A DNA stretch of 64,000 bases from Bin87 sp965243255 (GTDB taxonomy: Bacteria; Chloroflexota; Dehalococcoidia; Lucifugimonadales; UBA3495). A model generated the notes under the pieces. The model worked only from the letters and a program-made list of their open reading frames with translations, did no database searches and was not told the DNA's origin. A program made the translations under genes and the position numbers. Positions 49,817 to 58,144 of this stretch are shown piece by piece. The stretch lies in NCBI GenBank assembly GCA_965243255.1, contig CBDEUH010000004.1:682001-746000 (forward strand). The letters run 5' to 3'. Positions within the stretch are counted from its first letter, which is position 1. The number at the start of each line of letters is the position of its first letter.

Positions 49817-50146
49817 TCAGTGCCGCAGCGCCGCGGCGTCGGTGAGGTCAACGCTCTCGTTGGTTCGGTATAACGCGAACACTATGCCCAGCCCCAGCGC
49901 AATCTCCGCCGCGGCCACGGTGATGACGAACACGGCAAAGACCTGTCCGGTCAAAACGGCGGACAACTGCTCCTGCACGGTGTAGGGAGCGAGCCAGCGG
50001 CCCATGGCAACCAGCGTCAGGTTCACCCCGTTGAACATCAACTCGATGGACATCAGGACCGCGATGAAATTGCGTCGGGCCAGGGCTCCGTACAGGCCGA
50101 TGCAGAAGAGGATGGCGGCTACCACCAGCATAGCTTCCAGCGACAC
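49817..50146 (-). CDS. nuoK: NADH-quinone oxidoreductase subunit K
   Basis: A 109-residue, three-helix membrane subunit (MrpC-like) of complex I. The helix-2 Glu is in VLMSIELMFNGVNLTLVA, with a second Glu in VAAAEIALGLGIVFALYR. Start is GTG 50146 with GGGAGG upstream; the longer frame to 50245 reads low-complexity sequence that overlaps nuoJ and is rejected. Confidence 0.95.
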   Translation of the reverse strand: MSLEAMLVVAAILFCIGLYGALARRNFIAVLMSIELMFNGVNLTLVAMGRWLAPYTVQEQLSAVLTGQVFAVFVITVAAAEIALGLGIVFALYRTNESVDLTDAAALRH

Positions 50147-50150
50147 GGCC

Positions 50151-50735
50151 CTACCTCCCTCGCCCGCGGGCCAACGCCAGCCCGCCGATAGCTGCGGCCA
50201 ACAGCAGCAGGGAGACCGCCTCGAAGGGCAGGACGAACTCGCCAATCAGCAGGTCGGCCAGCCCTCCGTCTGCGACGCTTTCCACTTCCTCGGCGCTCAG
50301 TCCGGCATGGGCCAACTCCGTCGCGTCGGGTATGCCAACTGCCTGGGTTTGAGCGATTTGCGCCTGGTTTTCCCGTCCCGCGCCGGCCAGCGTCGTCCAG
50401 TCGGTGGTAACCGCGGTGAAGACCATTGCAGCCAGGAGGAGGGCCGAAATCACGGCCGCCGGAATTTGCAAGCGGTTGGGCGTATTGCCCCGCTGAACGT
50501 CCCGGGTCAGCATGATGCCGAAGATGAACAGCACGGCGATGGCGCCCACGTATATGAGAATCTGCACCACGGCCAGGAACTCGGCGTTCATCATCACGAA
50601 AAAACCGCCCACGGCGACGAACACCATGGACAGCAACAACGCGGCCCGGAACAGGTCCCGCACCAGCACCACGCCAAGCGCGCCGCCGATGGCTACCACC
50701 GCCAGGGCCCAGAAGACTATTTGCTCAAACCACAT
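50151..50735 (-). CDS. nuoJ: NADH-quinone oxidoreductase subunit J
   Basis: A 194-residue membrane subunit with five helices. Typical NuoJ segments: ALLLSMVFVAVGGFFVMMNAEFLAVVQILIYVGAIAVLFIFGIMLT, broken here into the pi-bulge helix 3 and helix 4 that link quinone reduction to proton pumping. Its ATG abuts the nuoI stop codon with no gap. Confidence 0.94.
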   Translation of the reverse strand: MWFEQIVFWALAVVAIGGALGVVLVRDLFRAALLLSMVFVAVGGFFVMMNAEFLAVVQILIYVGAIAVLFIFGIMLTRDVQRGNTPNRLQIPAAVISALLLAAMVFTAVTTDWTTLAGAGRENQAQIAQTQAVGIPDATELAHAGLSAEEVESVADGGLADLLIGEFVLPFEAVSLLLLAAAIGGLALARGRGR

Positions 50736-51323
50736 TTAGGCGTCGCCCTGGGCGCCCGGCCCGTTGCCGTTGCCGTCGTGCAGGCGCATTCCCGCCTTTT
50801 CGTGCTGGTGCCAACGCCAATTCTCCCGGCCCACTTCCCGCCATCCCAAGGAACGGCTGACGCCAGGACGATATTCCATGCTTTCAAGCTGGGGACGGAA
50901 CCAGGTGCTGGGATGCTTGTCGGCGTGGCGCAGCCGGTCGATGCTGATGACCAGGTCGGTGCGCTTGTACTGGCCTTCCTCAAAGCCGCTGCCCATGAAC
51001 AGCGCGTCGTAGGGGCAGGCTTCCACGCACAGGCCGCAGAACATACACCGTTGCAGCTCAATGTCAAATACCTCCAGCCGGTACTTGTCTCCCTGCAGCG
51101 GCGCCGTCTCACTGGGCGACGTAACGATTTTGATGATGCCCAGCGGGCAATACTTGGCGCACGACGCGCATCCAGTGCATCGCTCTTCGTACCAGGTGAA
51201 CTCCTCGCCGCGGAACCGGGGATGCTGGCGCAATCGCTGCTCCGGGTAGGAAGTCGTGAACGGCTTTTTCGCCAGGTTGGTCAACGTAACCAGCAGGCCC
51301 TTGGCCATTTCAAGCCCGTACAT
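50736..51323 (-). CDS. nuoI: NADH-quinone oxidoreductase subunit I
   Basis: The two-[4Fe-4S] ferredoxin-like subunit of the complex I connecting module. CTGCASCAKYCP and CMFCGLCVEACP bind clusters N6a and N6b; the N-terminal amphipathic helix has the TLTNLAKKPFTTSYPE segment, and RGEEFTWYEERCTG follows. The 195-residue length includes a polar C-terminal tail with several His and Trp of unknown role. Confidence 0.95.
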   Translation of the reverse strand: MYGLEMAKGLLVTLTNLAKKPFTTSYPEQRLRQHPRFRGEEFTWYEERCTGCASCAKYCPLGIIKIVTSPSETAPLQGDKYRLEVFDIELQRCMFCGLCVEACPYDALFMGSGFEEGQYKRTDLVISIDRLRHADKHPSTWFRPQLESMEYRPGVSRSLGWREVGRENWRWHQHEKAGMRLHDGNGNGPGAQGDA

Positions 51324-51341
51324 TGCAAGCCCTCCCAGTCC

Positions 51342-52589
51342 TTACCCTGCCCCAGCGGTGGGCAATCCGCTGGCCACCGGATTGGCGGAGCGCATACTGC
51401 CGGAACCGCTCCGTACTTTTTCCTTGATGAGGTTGCCGAAGAACGCGATGGACACCACGGCCAGGACGGTGTTAATTGCCGCCATAATCCACAGGTCGGC
51501 GGTGGTCAGCGCTCCGTTGGCGTCGCGCAGGAAATAGACTTCCAGCACAACGGCCGCCAGGTTGATGAAACTCAGAGGCATCAGGAACTTCCAGCACACG
51601 GCCATGATTTGGTCCAGCCGCAGGCGCGGGAAAGTGGACCGAATCCAGACAAACAGGAAGATGCCGATAAAGGTCTTAATCAGGAACCAGAGCCAACCCA
51701 GCCAGTCGGCCACCGGACCGGCCCAACCGGCGAGGAACAGAGTGGCTATCAGGCCGGATACGAAGAGCGCGCCGCCAAATTCCGCCGCCTGGATCAGCGC
51801 AAACTTGATGCCGCTGTACTCGGTGTGGTAGCCGGCGATGATTTCCGACTCGGCTTCGGCAACGTCGAAGGGCGTGCGGTTCAGCTCGGCGGACATGCCG
51901 GCCAGGAAGACGAAGAAGGCCAGGGGCTGCACCAGGAAGAAGGGCACTGCCTGCGCCACCACAATGTCTCCCAGGGACATTGACCCGGCGACGATCACTA
52001 CGCCCAGCAGCGAAAGGACCACTGGCACTTCGTAGCTGATCAGGACCGCCACGGCGCGCCCGGCCCCGAACAACGCGTAACGGTTGTTCGACGCCCAACC
52101 GGCCGTGAAGATGGCGATGGACGTGAGGGAACTTACGGCGAGCACAAACAGCACGCCTACGTTCAGGTCAACCAGGGCCACGTCTTTAGCGAAGGGAATC
52201 ACCGCCGTGGCCAGCAGCAGAGAGGCCACCATGATCACCGGGACCGCGGTGAAGGCCAGACGGTCGGCGCCGTAGGGAATGATGTCCTCTTTGGTAATCA
52301 GCTTGGCCAGGTCGGCGATGGGCTGCAGCGCCCCGAAGGGGCCCCACCGATTGGGGCCCACCCGGTTCTGGAATCGGCCCAGCAGACGGCGCTCGCCCCA
52401 ACTGACGATAGCTGCGCCCAGCAGCACCGCGTTGATGAGTATCAGCATGATGACGCCGCCGGCGATGACATAGGACAGCCAGCAGGGCGCAACGTTGGCC
52501 GCCAACCCGTAAATCCAGTAAAAGAGCGGATTGCCACCCAGCACGCCGTCCGGGCTGATCATCCCATCGGTGAGGTTGCAGGGTGTCAT
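51342..52589 (-). CDS. nuoH: NADH-quinone oxidoreductase subunit H
   Basis: The membrane subunit that forms much of the quinone tunnel, 415 residues and about 8-9 helices. Signature segments are WGERRLLGRFQNRVGPNRWG, ALQPIADLAKLITKED (quinone-cavity loop) and NRTPFDVAEAESEIIAGYH. It is longer than E. coli NuoH (325) by extensions at both ends. Its ATG overlaps the nuoD stop by 4 bases. Confidence 0.95.
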   Translation of the reverse strand: MTPCNLTDGMISPDGVLGGNPLFYWIYGLAANVAPCWLSYVIAGGVIMLILINAVLLGAAIVSWGERRLLGRFQNRVGPNRWGPFGALQPIADLAKLITKEDIIPYGADRLAFTAVPVIMVASLLLATAVIPFAKDVALVDLNVGVLFVLAVSSLTSIAIFTAGWASNNRYALFGAGRAVAVLISYEVPVVLSLLGVVIVAGSMSLGDIVVAQAVPFFLVQPLAFFVFLAGMSAELNRTPFDVAEAESEIIAGYHTEYSGIKFALIQAAEFGGALFVSGLIATLFLAGWAGPVADWLGWLWFLIKTFIGIFLFVWIRSTFPRLRLDQIMAVCWKFLMPLSFINLAAVVLEVYFLRDANGALTTADLWIMAAINTVLAVVSIAFFGNLIKEKVRSGSGSMRSANPVASGLPTAGAG

Positions 52590-53692
52590 CGGTCAACCTC
52601 GCCCATGTTGATGTCAACGCTGCCCAAGGAGACGATCATATCCGCCAGCTTCCAGCCCAGCAGCAAGTGTTCCGTGATGGTCAGATTAATCAGGGAGGGC
52701 GACCGGATCTTGCAGCGATATGGGGACACTCCGCCGTCGCTGACCAGGTAGAAACCCAGTTCGCCCTTGGAGGCTTCGACGCGGCCGTAGGCTTCGGCGC
52801 CGGGTTCGGCTCGCAGCACCAGGGGCAGCTCCAGGCGCACCGGCCCCGGCTCAATCTGGGCGATGCACTGGCGCACGATGCGCAGGCTTTGGCGGACTTC
52901 CTGCATTCGCACCCAAAAGCGGTCGTAGTTGTCTCCGTTGCTGCCCAAAGGCACGTCAAAATCAACGAGGTCGTAGGCATCGTAGGGCGCTATCTTGCGC
53001 CAATCCCAGCTGACGCCGCTGGCCCGCAACACGGGGCCGCTCACTGAGCAGTTGATGGCAACGTCCTTGGGCAGCGGGCTGACGCCGCGGGTGCGAACCA
53101 TCAGAATCTCGTTGTTCAGCAGCAGGTTTTCAATCTCTTCCAGTTCGCCCTCAAAGTCGTCCAGGAACCGGTCCAGGGCCGGCCAGAAGTCGGGCGGGGC
53201 GTCGGAGAAAACGCCGCCGGGTCGCATATAGCTCACGGTGATGCGGGCGCCGCAGAGCATCTCGAAGAGGTCGAGGATGCGCTCGCGACTGCGGAAGGTG
53301 TACATCAGCGGCGTGCCGAAGGCGCCCAGCTCCTGCACGAAAAAGCCGACGGCGATAAGGTGGCTGGCGATGCGCTGCAACTCGGCGGTGAGCGTCCGCA
53401 GGTACTTGCCCCGGGGCGGCGGCTCGATGCCCAGTAGTTGTTCCACCGCGAGGCAATACGCCTGGTTGTTGATCATGGATGAGGTGTAGTCCAGCCGGTC
53501 CGTCAGCGTAACCACTTGGACGTAGTTGCGTTCCTCGGCCAGCTTCTCGGTGCCCCGGTGCAGGTAGCCCAGCACCGGCTCCACTTCGACGATGTCCTCA
53601 CCGTCGAAGGTTATGCGCACTCGAAACACGCCGTGCGTGCTGGGGTGCTGCGGCCCCACGTTGACCGTCATCGGTTCGGTGCGTATCGTCAT
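52586..53692 (-). CDS. nuoD: NADH-quinone oxidoreductase subunit D
   Basis: The 49-kDa-type subunit that forms the quinone-binding site with NuoB. 368 residues: VGPQHPSTHGVFR with the quinone-site His, GYLHRGTEKLAE, YVQVVTLTDRLDYTSSM (Tyr near the quinone) and SHLIAVGFFVQELGAFGTP. It ends normally with an LGSVDINMGEVDR C-terminus. Lacks the fused NuoC domain, which is separate here. Confidence 0.95.
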   Translation of the reverse strand: MTIRTEPMTVNVGPQHPSTHGVFRVRITFDGEDIVEVEPVLGYLHRGTEKLAEERNYVQVVTLTDRLDYTSSMINNQAYCLAVEQLLGIEPPPRGKYLRTLTAELQRIASHLIAVGFFVQELGAFGTPLMYTFRSRERILDLFEMLCGARITVSYMRPGGVFSDAPPDFWPALDRFLDDFEGELEEIENLLLNNEILMVRTRGVSPLPKDVAINCSVSGPVLRASGVSWDWRKIAPYDAYDLVDFDVPLGSNGDNYDRFWVRMQEVRQSLRIVRQCIAQIEPGPVRLELPLVLRAEPGAEAYGRVEASKGELGFYLVSDGGVSPYRCKIRSPSLINLTITEHLLLGWKLADMIVSLGSVDINMGEVDR

Positions 53693-53716
53693 CGCAGCAG
53701 CGTCCCGGGCCCGGAC

Positions 53717-54160
53717 CTAGAGAAAATCCTTGCGCAGCGGATGGCCTTCAAAGCCTTCCCACAGCATAATCCGCTTCATGTTGGGGTGGCCCTCAAAGCG
53801 CACGCCCATCAGGTCCCAGATTTCCCGCTCCTGGAAGTCGGCCCCCCGCCAAACGTTGACCACCGAGGCGGCGCTGGGTTCTTCCCTTCCATAGACCCGA
53901 CTGCGGATAACGGCGGTATGCCCCTTGGCCATGGAGGTGAGGTGATAGACGAGCTCGAAGTACTCCACGAAGTCAATGGCGCTGACGGCGTTGAGGTAGG
54001 TGAAATCCAGCTCGGCGTCGTTATGCAGGAAGCTGGCCACGTCGCCCATGGCTTGCGGCCGAACCCATACCGACGAATCGTTCCATTCAATCACTGCATC
54101 CGGCGTTGCTTCCTGCAAGCGCCGGGCCAGTGTTTCGCCGGATAGGGCCACCAGCGTCAC
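53717..54160 (-). CDS. nuoC: NADH-quinone oxidoreductase subunit C
   Basis: The 30-kDa-type peripheral subunit. 147 residues with FTYLNAVSAIDF, VYHLTSMAKG, and the signature region DFQEREIWDLMGVRFEGHPN, then LRKDF at the C-terminus. It overlaps nuoB by 4 bases and precedes nuoD by about 24 bases. Confidence 0.94.
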   Translation of the reverse strand: MTLVALSGETLARRLQEATPDAVIEWNDSSVWVRPQAMGDVASFLHNDAELDFTYLNAVSAIDFVEYFELVYHLTSMAKGHTAVIRSRVYGREEPSAASVVNVWRGADFQEREIWDLMGVRFEGHPNMKRIMLWEGFEGHPLRKDFL

Positions 54161-54807
54161 GGTTTGAAACTCCCGCTGCCCAGGTTGCGGTACTTCTTGA
54201 TTTTCTCGTGGAGCTCCATGATGCCGTACAGCAGGGCGTCCGGGCGAGGCGGGCAGCCCGGAACGTACACGTCAACAGGGACAATGTGGTCGACGCCGGG
54301 AACCACGCTGTAGGAGCCGAAATAGGGGCCGCCGCTGGTGGCGCAAACGCCCATGGCAATCACCCAGCGCGGTTCCGCCATCTGCTCGTAGATGCGCTTG
54401 ATGGGCGGCGCCATTTTCCAGGTAACCGTGCCGGCCACGATCATCAAGTCGGCCTGGCGCGGCGATGCCCGGAACACCTCCATCCCGAACCGGGAGATGT
54501 CGAAGCGCCCCATGGCGGTGGCCATCATCTCGAAGGCGCAGCAGGCCAGCCCGAAGGACACCGGCCACAGGGCCGACTTGCGGCTCCAGTTCACCAGCGC
54601 GTCCACCGAGGTAACCATCAGGTTGCGCTTCAGGTCGTCGGGCACTTCGATAGCTGGCAACTGGATGGGGGACTGGGAAGCGGCGATGAGGTCATTCACC
54701 GTCTGGCCTTCGGAGCGGTCTATCTCCCACGTGCGGTTGTGCAGCGGGCCGCCGACGCTGGGCAATTCAAAGTGTGTTGATTCTGCCACTGCTCCTACCC
54801 CTGCCAT
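54157..54807 (-). CDS. nuoB: NADH-quinone oxidoreductase subunit B
   Basis: The PSST-type subunit that holds the terminal cluster N2, directly before quinone. 216 residues; the CC pair in LACCAFEMMAT, the Cys in AMGVCATSGG and the Cys in VPGCPPRPDALLYGI complete the [4Fe-4S] site, and GTVTWKMAP lines the quinone cavity. The N-terminal extension of about 70 residues is unusually long. ATG 54807 overlaps the nuoA 3' end by 13 bases. Confidence 0.95.
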   Translation of the reverse strand: MAGVGAVAESTHFELPSVGGPLHNRTWEIDRSEGQTVNDLIAASQSPIQLPAIEVPDDLKRNLMVTSVDALVNWSRKSALWPVSFGLACCAFEMMATAMGRFDISRFGMEVFRASPRQADLMIVAGTVTWKMAPPIKRIYEQMAEPRWVIAMGVCATSGGPYFGSYSVVPGVDHIVPVDVYVPGCPPRPDALLYGIMELHEKIKKYRNLGSGSFKP

Positions 54808-55181
54808 TCCAGGTCACGTTTGCGCCAGGCGTAGGCCCACGCCAGCAGCAGGATACCCACGAACACGGCCATCTCGATCAGGGCGAATAGCTCCAGCGTA
54901 AGGAACTTGGTGGCCCACGGATAGAGGAAGACCACCTCAACGTCGAAAATGACGAAGAGGATGGCGAACATATAGTAGCGGAACTGGAAGCGGTTCCAGG
55001 TGCCGCCGATGGTCTGCACACCGCACTCGTAGGTGTCGTGCTTCACCGGGTCAGGCCGGGCGGGTCGGATTCCGAACCTGGCCAACCCGTAGGAGGCCAC
55101 CAGCATACTGCACGGCACTACCACCGAAAGGGCAAGGAAGATGGCAATTAGACCGTATTGGCCGAAGTAGTCTTCAAGCAT
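54795..55181 (-). CDS. nuoA: NADH-quinone oxidoreductase subunit A
   Basis: A 128-residue, three-helix membrane subunit at the start of the complex I cluster. ECGVQTIGGTWNRFQFRYYM is the loop near the quinone site, and ILFVIFDVEVVFLYPWA is the conserved acidic helix 2. A strong promoter lies about 55 bases upstream. Confidence 0.95.
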   Translation of the reverse strand: MLEDYFGQYGLIAIFLALSVVVPCSMLVASYGLARFGIRPARPDPVKHDTYECGVQTIGGTWNRFQFRYYMFAILFVIFDVEVVFLYPWATKFLTLELFALIEMAVFVGILLLAWAYAWRKRDLEWQG

Positions 55182-55235
55182 AATCGCGGCATCCCACGCC
55201 GGTTCCCTCTAGCGTCCGGCTGAATGGGCGGCGGC

Positions 55236-55264
55236 ATTATAGCATAACCAACAACTGATGGCAG
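55236..55264 (-). promoter_or_regulatory. Promoter of the nuo-nadK-NUDIX-sdh block
   Basis: Minus strand CTGCCA (55264-55259), 17 bases, TATAAT (55241-55236) with an extended TG. Transcription should begin near 55229, about 48 bases before the nuoA ATG. Confidence 0.7.
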
Positions 55265-55362
55265 GAGATTTTGGCCGGGATTGACCGGTACCGCGAAAGA
55301 TACTAACTTAGCTGGTCGTTGGCTACTCGCCGCACCAAATCTCCCTCCGTGAGCCCCGCCTT

Positions 55363-56247
55363 ATGTCCACCAACCATAGCACCGACGATTGGGTTAGCCG
55401 CTACGTCGAAGCCAACGGCATCAGCCATCATTACCTGGAATGGGGCGACCCGGACGCTCCGCCCGTGTTGATGCTCCACGCCACGGGCCTCTGCGCCTGG
55501 CCCTGGAAACCAATAGCTCGCCAGTTGGCCCGCACCTACCGCGTTTTGGCCTTCGACCAGCGGGGGCACGGCGATACCGACGCCTCGGACAAGGGTTATC
55601 GCTTTGAGTATGCTGGCGAGGATCTGGCGGCCATCGTTGACGCTATGGAGTTGCCGCGTCCGCGGGTTATCGGCCATTCCTCCGGCGGTCTGGCCACCAT
55701 CATCGCCGCCAACCTGCTGCCCAATCGCTTTGGCCCGGTGGTGCTGGTGGAAACCCGCGTCAGCAACGACGCTGCCACTGCGCCGACCCAGGACCTGAAC
55801 CGGCGGGCCGAGCGCACCCGCATGAAGCGCTCGGTGTGGGAGTCGCGGGCGGCAATGTACGACGGTTATCGCAACCGCGCCGCGTTCAAGGACTGGCAGG
55901 ATGAACCATACCGGGAGTTTATCGAGGGCGGCACCCGGCTGTTGCCCGATGGCCGCGCCGAATTGAAATGCCATCCGGAAACGGAAGCAACCTTCTACGG
56001 TATCCGTGATGGCCTGCCGGTGCAGAACTACCTGCATGGATTGTCCGGCGATTGGCTCCTGCTGCTGGCCGATTATCCGGGATGCCAGAAAATCGATGAC
56101 CCCGGCATAGGCCAGTTCCGCCAACTGGTGGCCGGCTCGGCAGTCAAACCCATGGGCAAGGGCAGCCACTTCTTGCCCATGGAATATCCTGACGACGTGC
56201 TGGCGGCGGCGACGGCCTGGTTTGACGCCAAACCCGATGCGCCGTAA
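55363..56247 (+). CDS. Alpha/beta hydrolase
   Basis: A 294-residue alpha/beta-fold hydrolase of the esterase/epoxide-hydrolase-like group. The nucleophile elbow is GHSSGG (Ser), the oxyanion region is MLHATGLCAWPWKP, RVLAFDQRGHGDTD precedes the elbow, and the catalytic His is in KGSHFLPMEYP. A cap domain lies between about residues 140 and 220. No signal peptide. The adjacent downstream CaiB/BaiF CoA transferase suggests organic-acid or ester breakdown, but the substrate is unknown. Confidence 0.87.
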   Translation: MSTNHSTDDWVSRYVEANGISHHYLEWGDPDAPPVLMLHATGLCAWPWKPIARQLARTYRVLAFDQRGHGDTDASDKGYRFEYAGEDLAAIVDAMELPRPRVIGHSSGGLATIIAANLLPNRFGPVVLVETRVSNDAATAPTQDLNRRAERTRMKRSVWESRAAMYDGYRNRAAFKDWQDEPYREFIEGGTRLLPDGRAELKCHPETEATFYGIRDGLPVQNYLHGLSGDWLLLLADYPGCQKIDDPGIGQFRQLVAGSAVKPMGKGSHFLPMEYPDDVLAAATAWFDAKPDAP

Positions 56248-56292
56248 CATCGCGGCAACCGGCACTTCGCTTTAGTGTTTCAGGATATCAAC

Positions 56293-57543
56293 ATGACCGA
56301 CGGCTCCGCCGCCAACGCCGCTGCTACATCCTCCGGGCCTCTCGCTGGGCTGCGCGTTCTTGACCTCTCTATCATCGTCGCTGGGGGCACGGCGTCGTCG
56401 CTCATGGCCGATTTTGGCGCGGAGGTAGTCAAGGTGGAACGCCCCGGCGCTGGCGACCCGCTGCGCAACTGGGGGCCCTTCTACAACGGGGTATCGCTGT
56501 GGTGGAAAGTCCATTCGCGCAATAAGCAGTCCATCACGTTGAATATGGCCTCTGCCGAAGGGCAGGACTTGCTGAAGCGAATGGCCGCCCAGGCCGACGT
56601 GCTGATTGAAGGCTTCCGGCCCGGCACGTTGGAACGCTGGAACCTGGGGCCCGCGGACCTGCACGCCGCCGACGTGAACCCCGGGTTGGTCATGCTGCGG
56701 TTCTCGGGATTCGGGCAGACCGGTCCCTACAAGGACCGGCCCGGCTTCGGGACCATCGCCGAGTGCATGAGCGGTTACATCGGCATGACGGGCTTCCCGG
56801 ACACTCCGCCCAACCTGCCGCCGATTCCCCTGGCCGATGAGATCGCCGGCGTCTTCGGCGCCATGGCGGGCATGATGGCGATTTACCGCCGGGATACCGA
56901 CCGTCGCAACGGACTGCCCGGCGCCGGCCAGGTGGTTGACCTCAGTCTCTTCGAGCCACTGTTCCGGCTGTGCATCCCGCATCTGACCATTTACGACAAG
57001 CTGGGCGAAATCCGCGAGCGGGTGGGCAACGATTTTCCGGACGCCGCGCCGCGCAGCCTCTACCGCACCGACGACGAACGCTGGCTTGGGCTGTCGGCAA
57101 CGTCGCAGAACACCTGGGAGGGACTGGCCCGGGCCATGGGATTGGACGCGCTGCTGGGCGACCCACGTTTTACCAACAACGCCGCTCGCTTGAAAAACAA
57201 GGATGCCCTCAGCGAAATCCTGCAAGGGTGGCTGGGTAGCCGCCAAACCGACGACATAATGGACGAGCTGATCCCGGCCGGCGGCGTGGTCGGCCCGGTG
57301 TATAACAGCGCGGACATTATGGAAGATCCGCACTACCAGGAGCGGGACGATATCGTCGGCATTGACGACCCGGAGCTGGGCAGCACGAAGATGCTGGGCC
57401 TGGTGCCCAAGTTCAGCGATACTCCCGGCGAACTTCGCCACCTGGGGCCGACGGTCGGGCAGCACAACGCCGACGTATATGGCCGTTGGCTGGGATTGAC
57501 CGGTGACGATCTGACCGCCCTGTCCGCCGAGGGTGTCATCTGA
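56293..57543 (+). CDS. CaiB/BaiF family CoA transferase
   Basis: A class III CoA transferase of about 416 residues that moves CoA between carboxylic acids. The N-terminal GLRVLDLSIIVAGGTASSLMADFGAEVVKVERP and LNMASAEGQDLLKRM are typical. The catalytic Asp is probably in PLADEIAGVFGAM, at the position of the oxalate-site Asp of formyl-CoA transferase. The C-terminal domain has VGPVYNSADIMEDPHYQERD. ATG 56293 is chosen over GTG 56275. Family members activate many acids (carnitine, bile acids, formate/oxalate). Confidence 0.88.
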   Translation: MTDGSAANAAATSSGPLAGLRVLDLSIIVAGGTASSLMADFGAEVVKVERPGAGDPLRNWGPFYNGVSLWWKVHSRNKQSITLNMASAEGQDLLKRMAAQADVLIEGFRPGTLERWNLGPADLHAADVNPGLVMLRFSGFGQTGPYKDRPGFGTIAECMSGYIGMTGFPDTPPNLPPIPLADEIAGVFGAMAGMMAIYRRDTDRRNGLPGAGQVVDLSLFEPLFRLCIPHLTIYDKLGEIRERVGNDFPDAAPRSLYRTDDERWLGLSATSQNTWEGLARAMGLDALLGDPRFTNNAARLKNKDALSEILQGWLGSRQTDDIMDELIPAGGVVGPVYNSADIMEDPHYQERDDIVGIDDPELGSTKMLGLVPKFSDTPGELRHLGPTVGQHNADVYGRWLGLTGDDLTALSAEGVI

Positions 57544-57544
57544 T

Positions 57545-58144
57545 ATGTCGGCGCCCACTCTCCTCGTCGCCACTCGCAACCCGGGCAAGATGCGTGAGTA
57601 CCGGGAGCTGCTGGCCGACTACTCCGGCCGCCTCATCTCGCTGGACGATGCGGGAATCCCGGACGAAGTGGAGGAAACCGGCGACACCTTCCTGGCCAAC
57701 GCCCACCTCAAGGCGGCCACCTACGCTGCCCTCTCCGGCCAGCTGACCGTCTCGGACGACTCCGGGTTGGAGGTCCATGCCCTGGGCGGCGCGCCCGGCG
57801 TTTATTCGGCCCGCTACGGTGGGGATGCCTGCCACTCTGACGCTGATCGGGTGGATCTGTTGCTGCGTAACCTGGAAGGAATCCCCTGGGTGCGGCGCAT
57901 GGCGCGCTTTCGCTGCTTCACCGCCATCGCCTCGCCTCACGGGATTGTCGCCACCGTCGTCGGTTCCATCGCCGGGGTGATACAATACGAACCGACGGGA
58001 GAGCACGGCTTCGGCTATGATCCGGTTTTCCATCTGCCATCCTACGGCAAATCCATGGCCGAGTTGCCTTTGGAGCAGAAGAACCTGATCAGTCACCGCG
58101 CCGACGCCGCCCGCAAAGCTCGAAACATCCTGAACGCGCTATGA
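57545..58144 (+). CDS. rdgB: dITP/XTP pyrophosphatase (RdgB/HAM1)
   Basis: Hydrolyses non-canonical purine triphosphates (ITP, XTP, dITP) to monophosphates, keeping them out of DNA and RNA. The 199 residues contain LLVATRNPGKMREYRELL, DEVEETGDTFLANAHLKA, VSDDSGLEVHALGGAPGVYSARY and GFGYDPVFHLP, the full HAM1 pattern. ATG 57545 directly follows the CoA-transferase stop (TGA 57541-57543). It overlaps moaA by 4 bases. Confidence 0.94.
   Translation: MSAPTLLVATRNPGKMREYRELLADYSGRLISLDDAGIPDEVEETGDTFLANAHLKAATYAALSGQLTVSDDSGLEVHALGGAPGVYSARYGGDACHSDADRVDLLLRNLEGIPWVRRMARFRCFTAIASPHGIVATVVGSIAGVIQYEPTGEHGFGYDPVFHLPSYGKSMAELPLEQKNLISHRADAARKARNILNAL

Noticed and set aside
50147..50245. N-terminal extension of NuoK.
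   Set aside because: It overlaps nuoJ and encodes low-complexity sequence before the first helix.
50004..51983. A 659-codon plus-strand frame across nuoK-nuoH.
   Set aside because: Antisense to recognised nuo genes; explained by GC-rich third positions.
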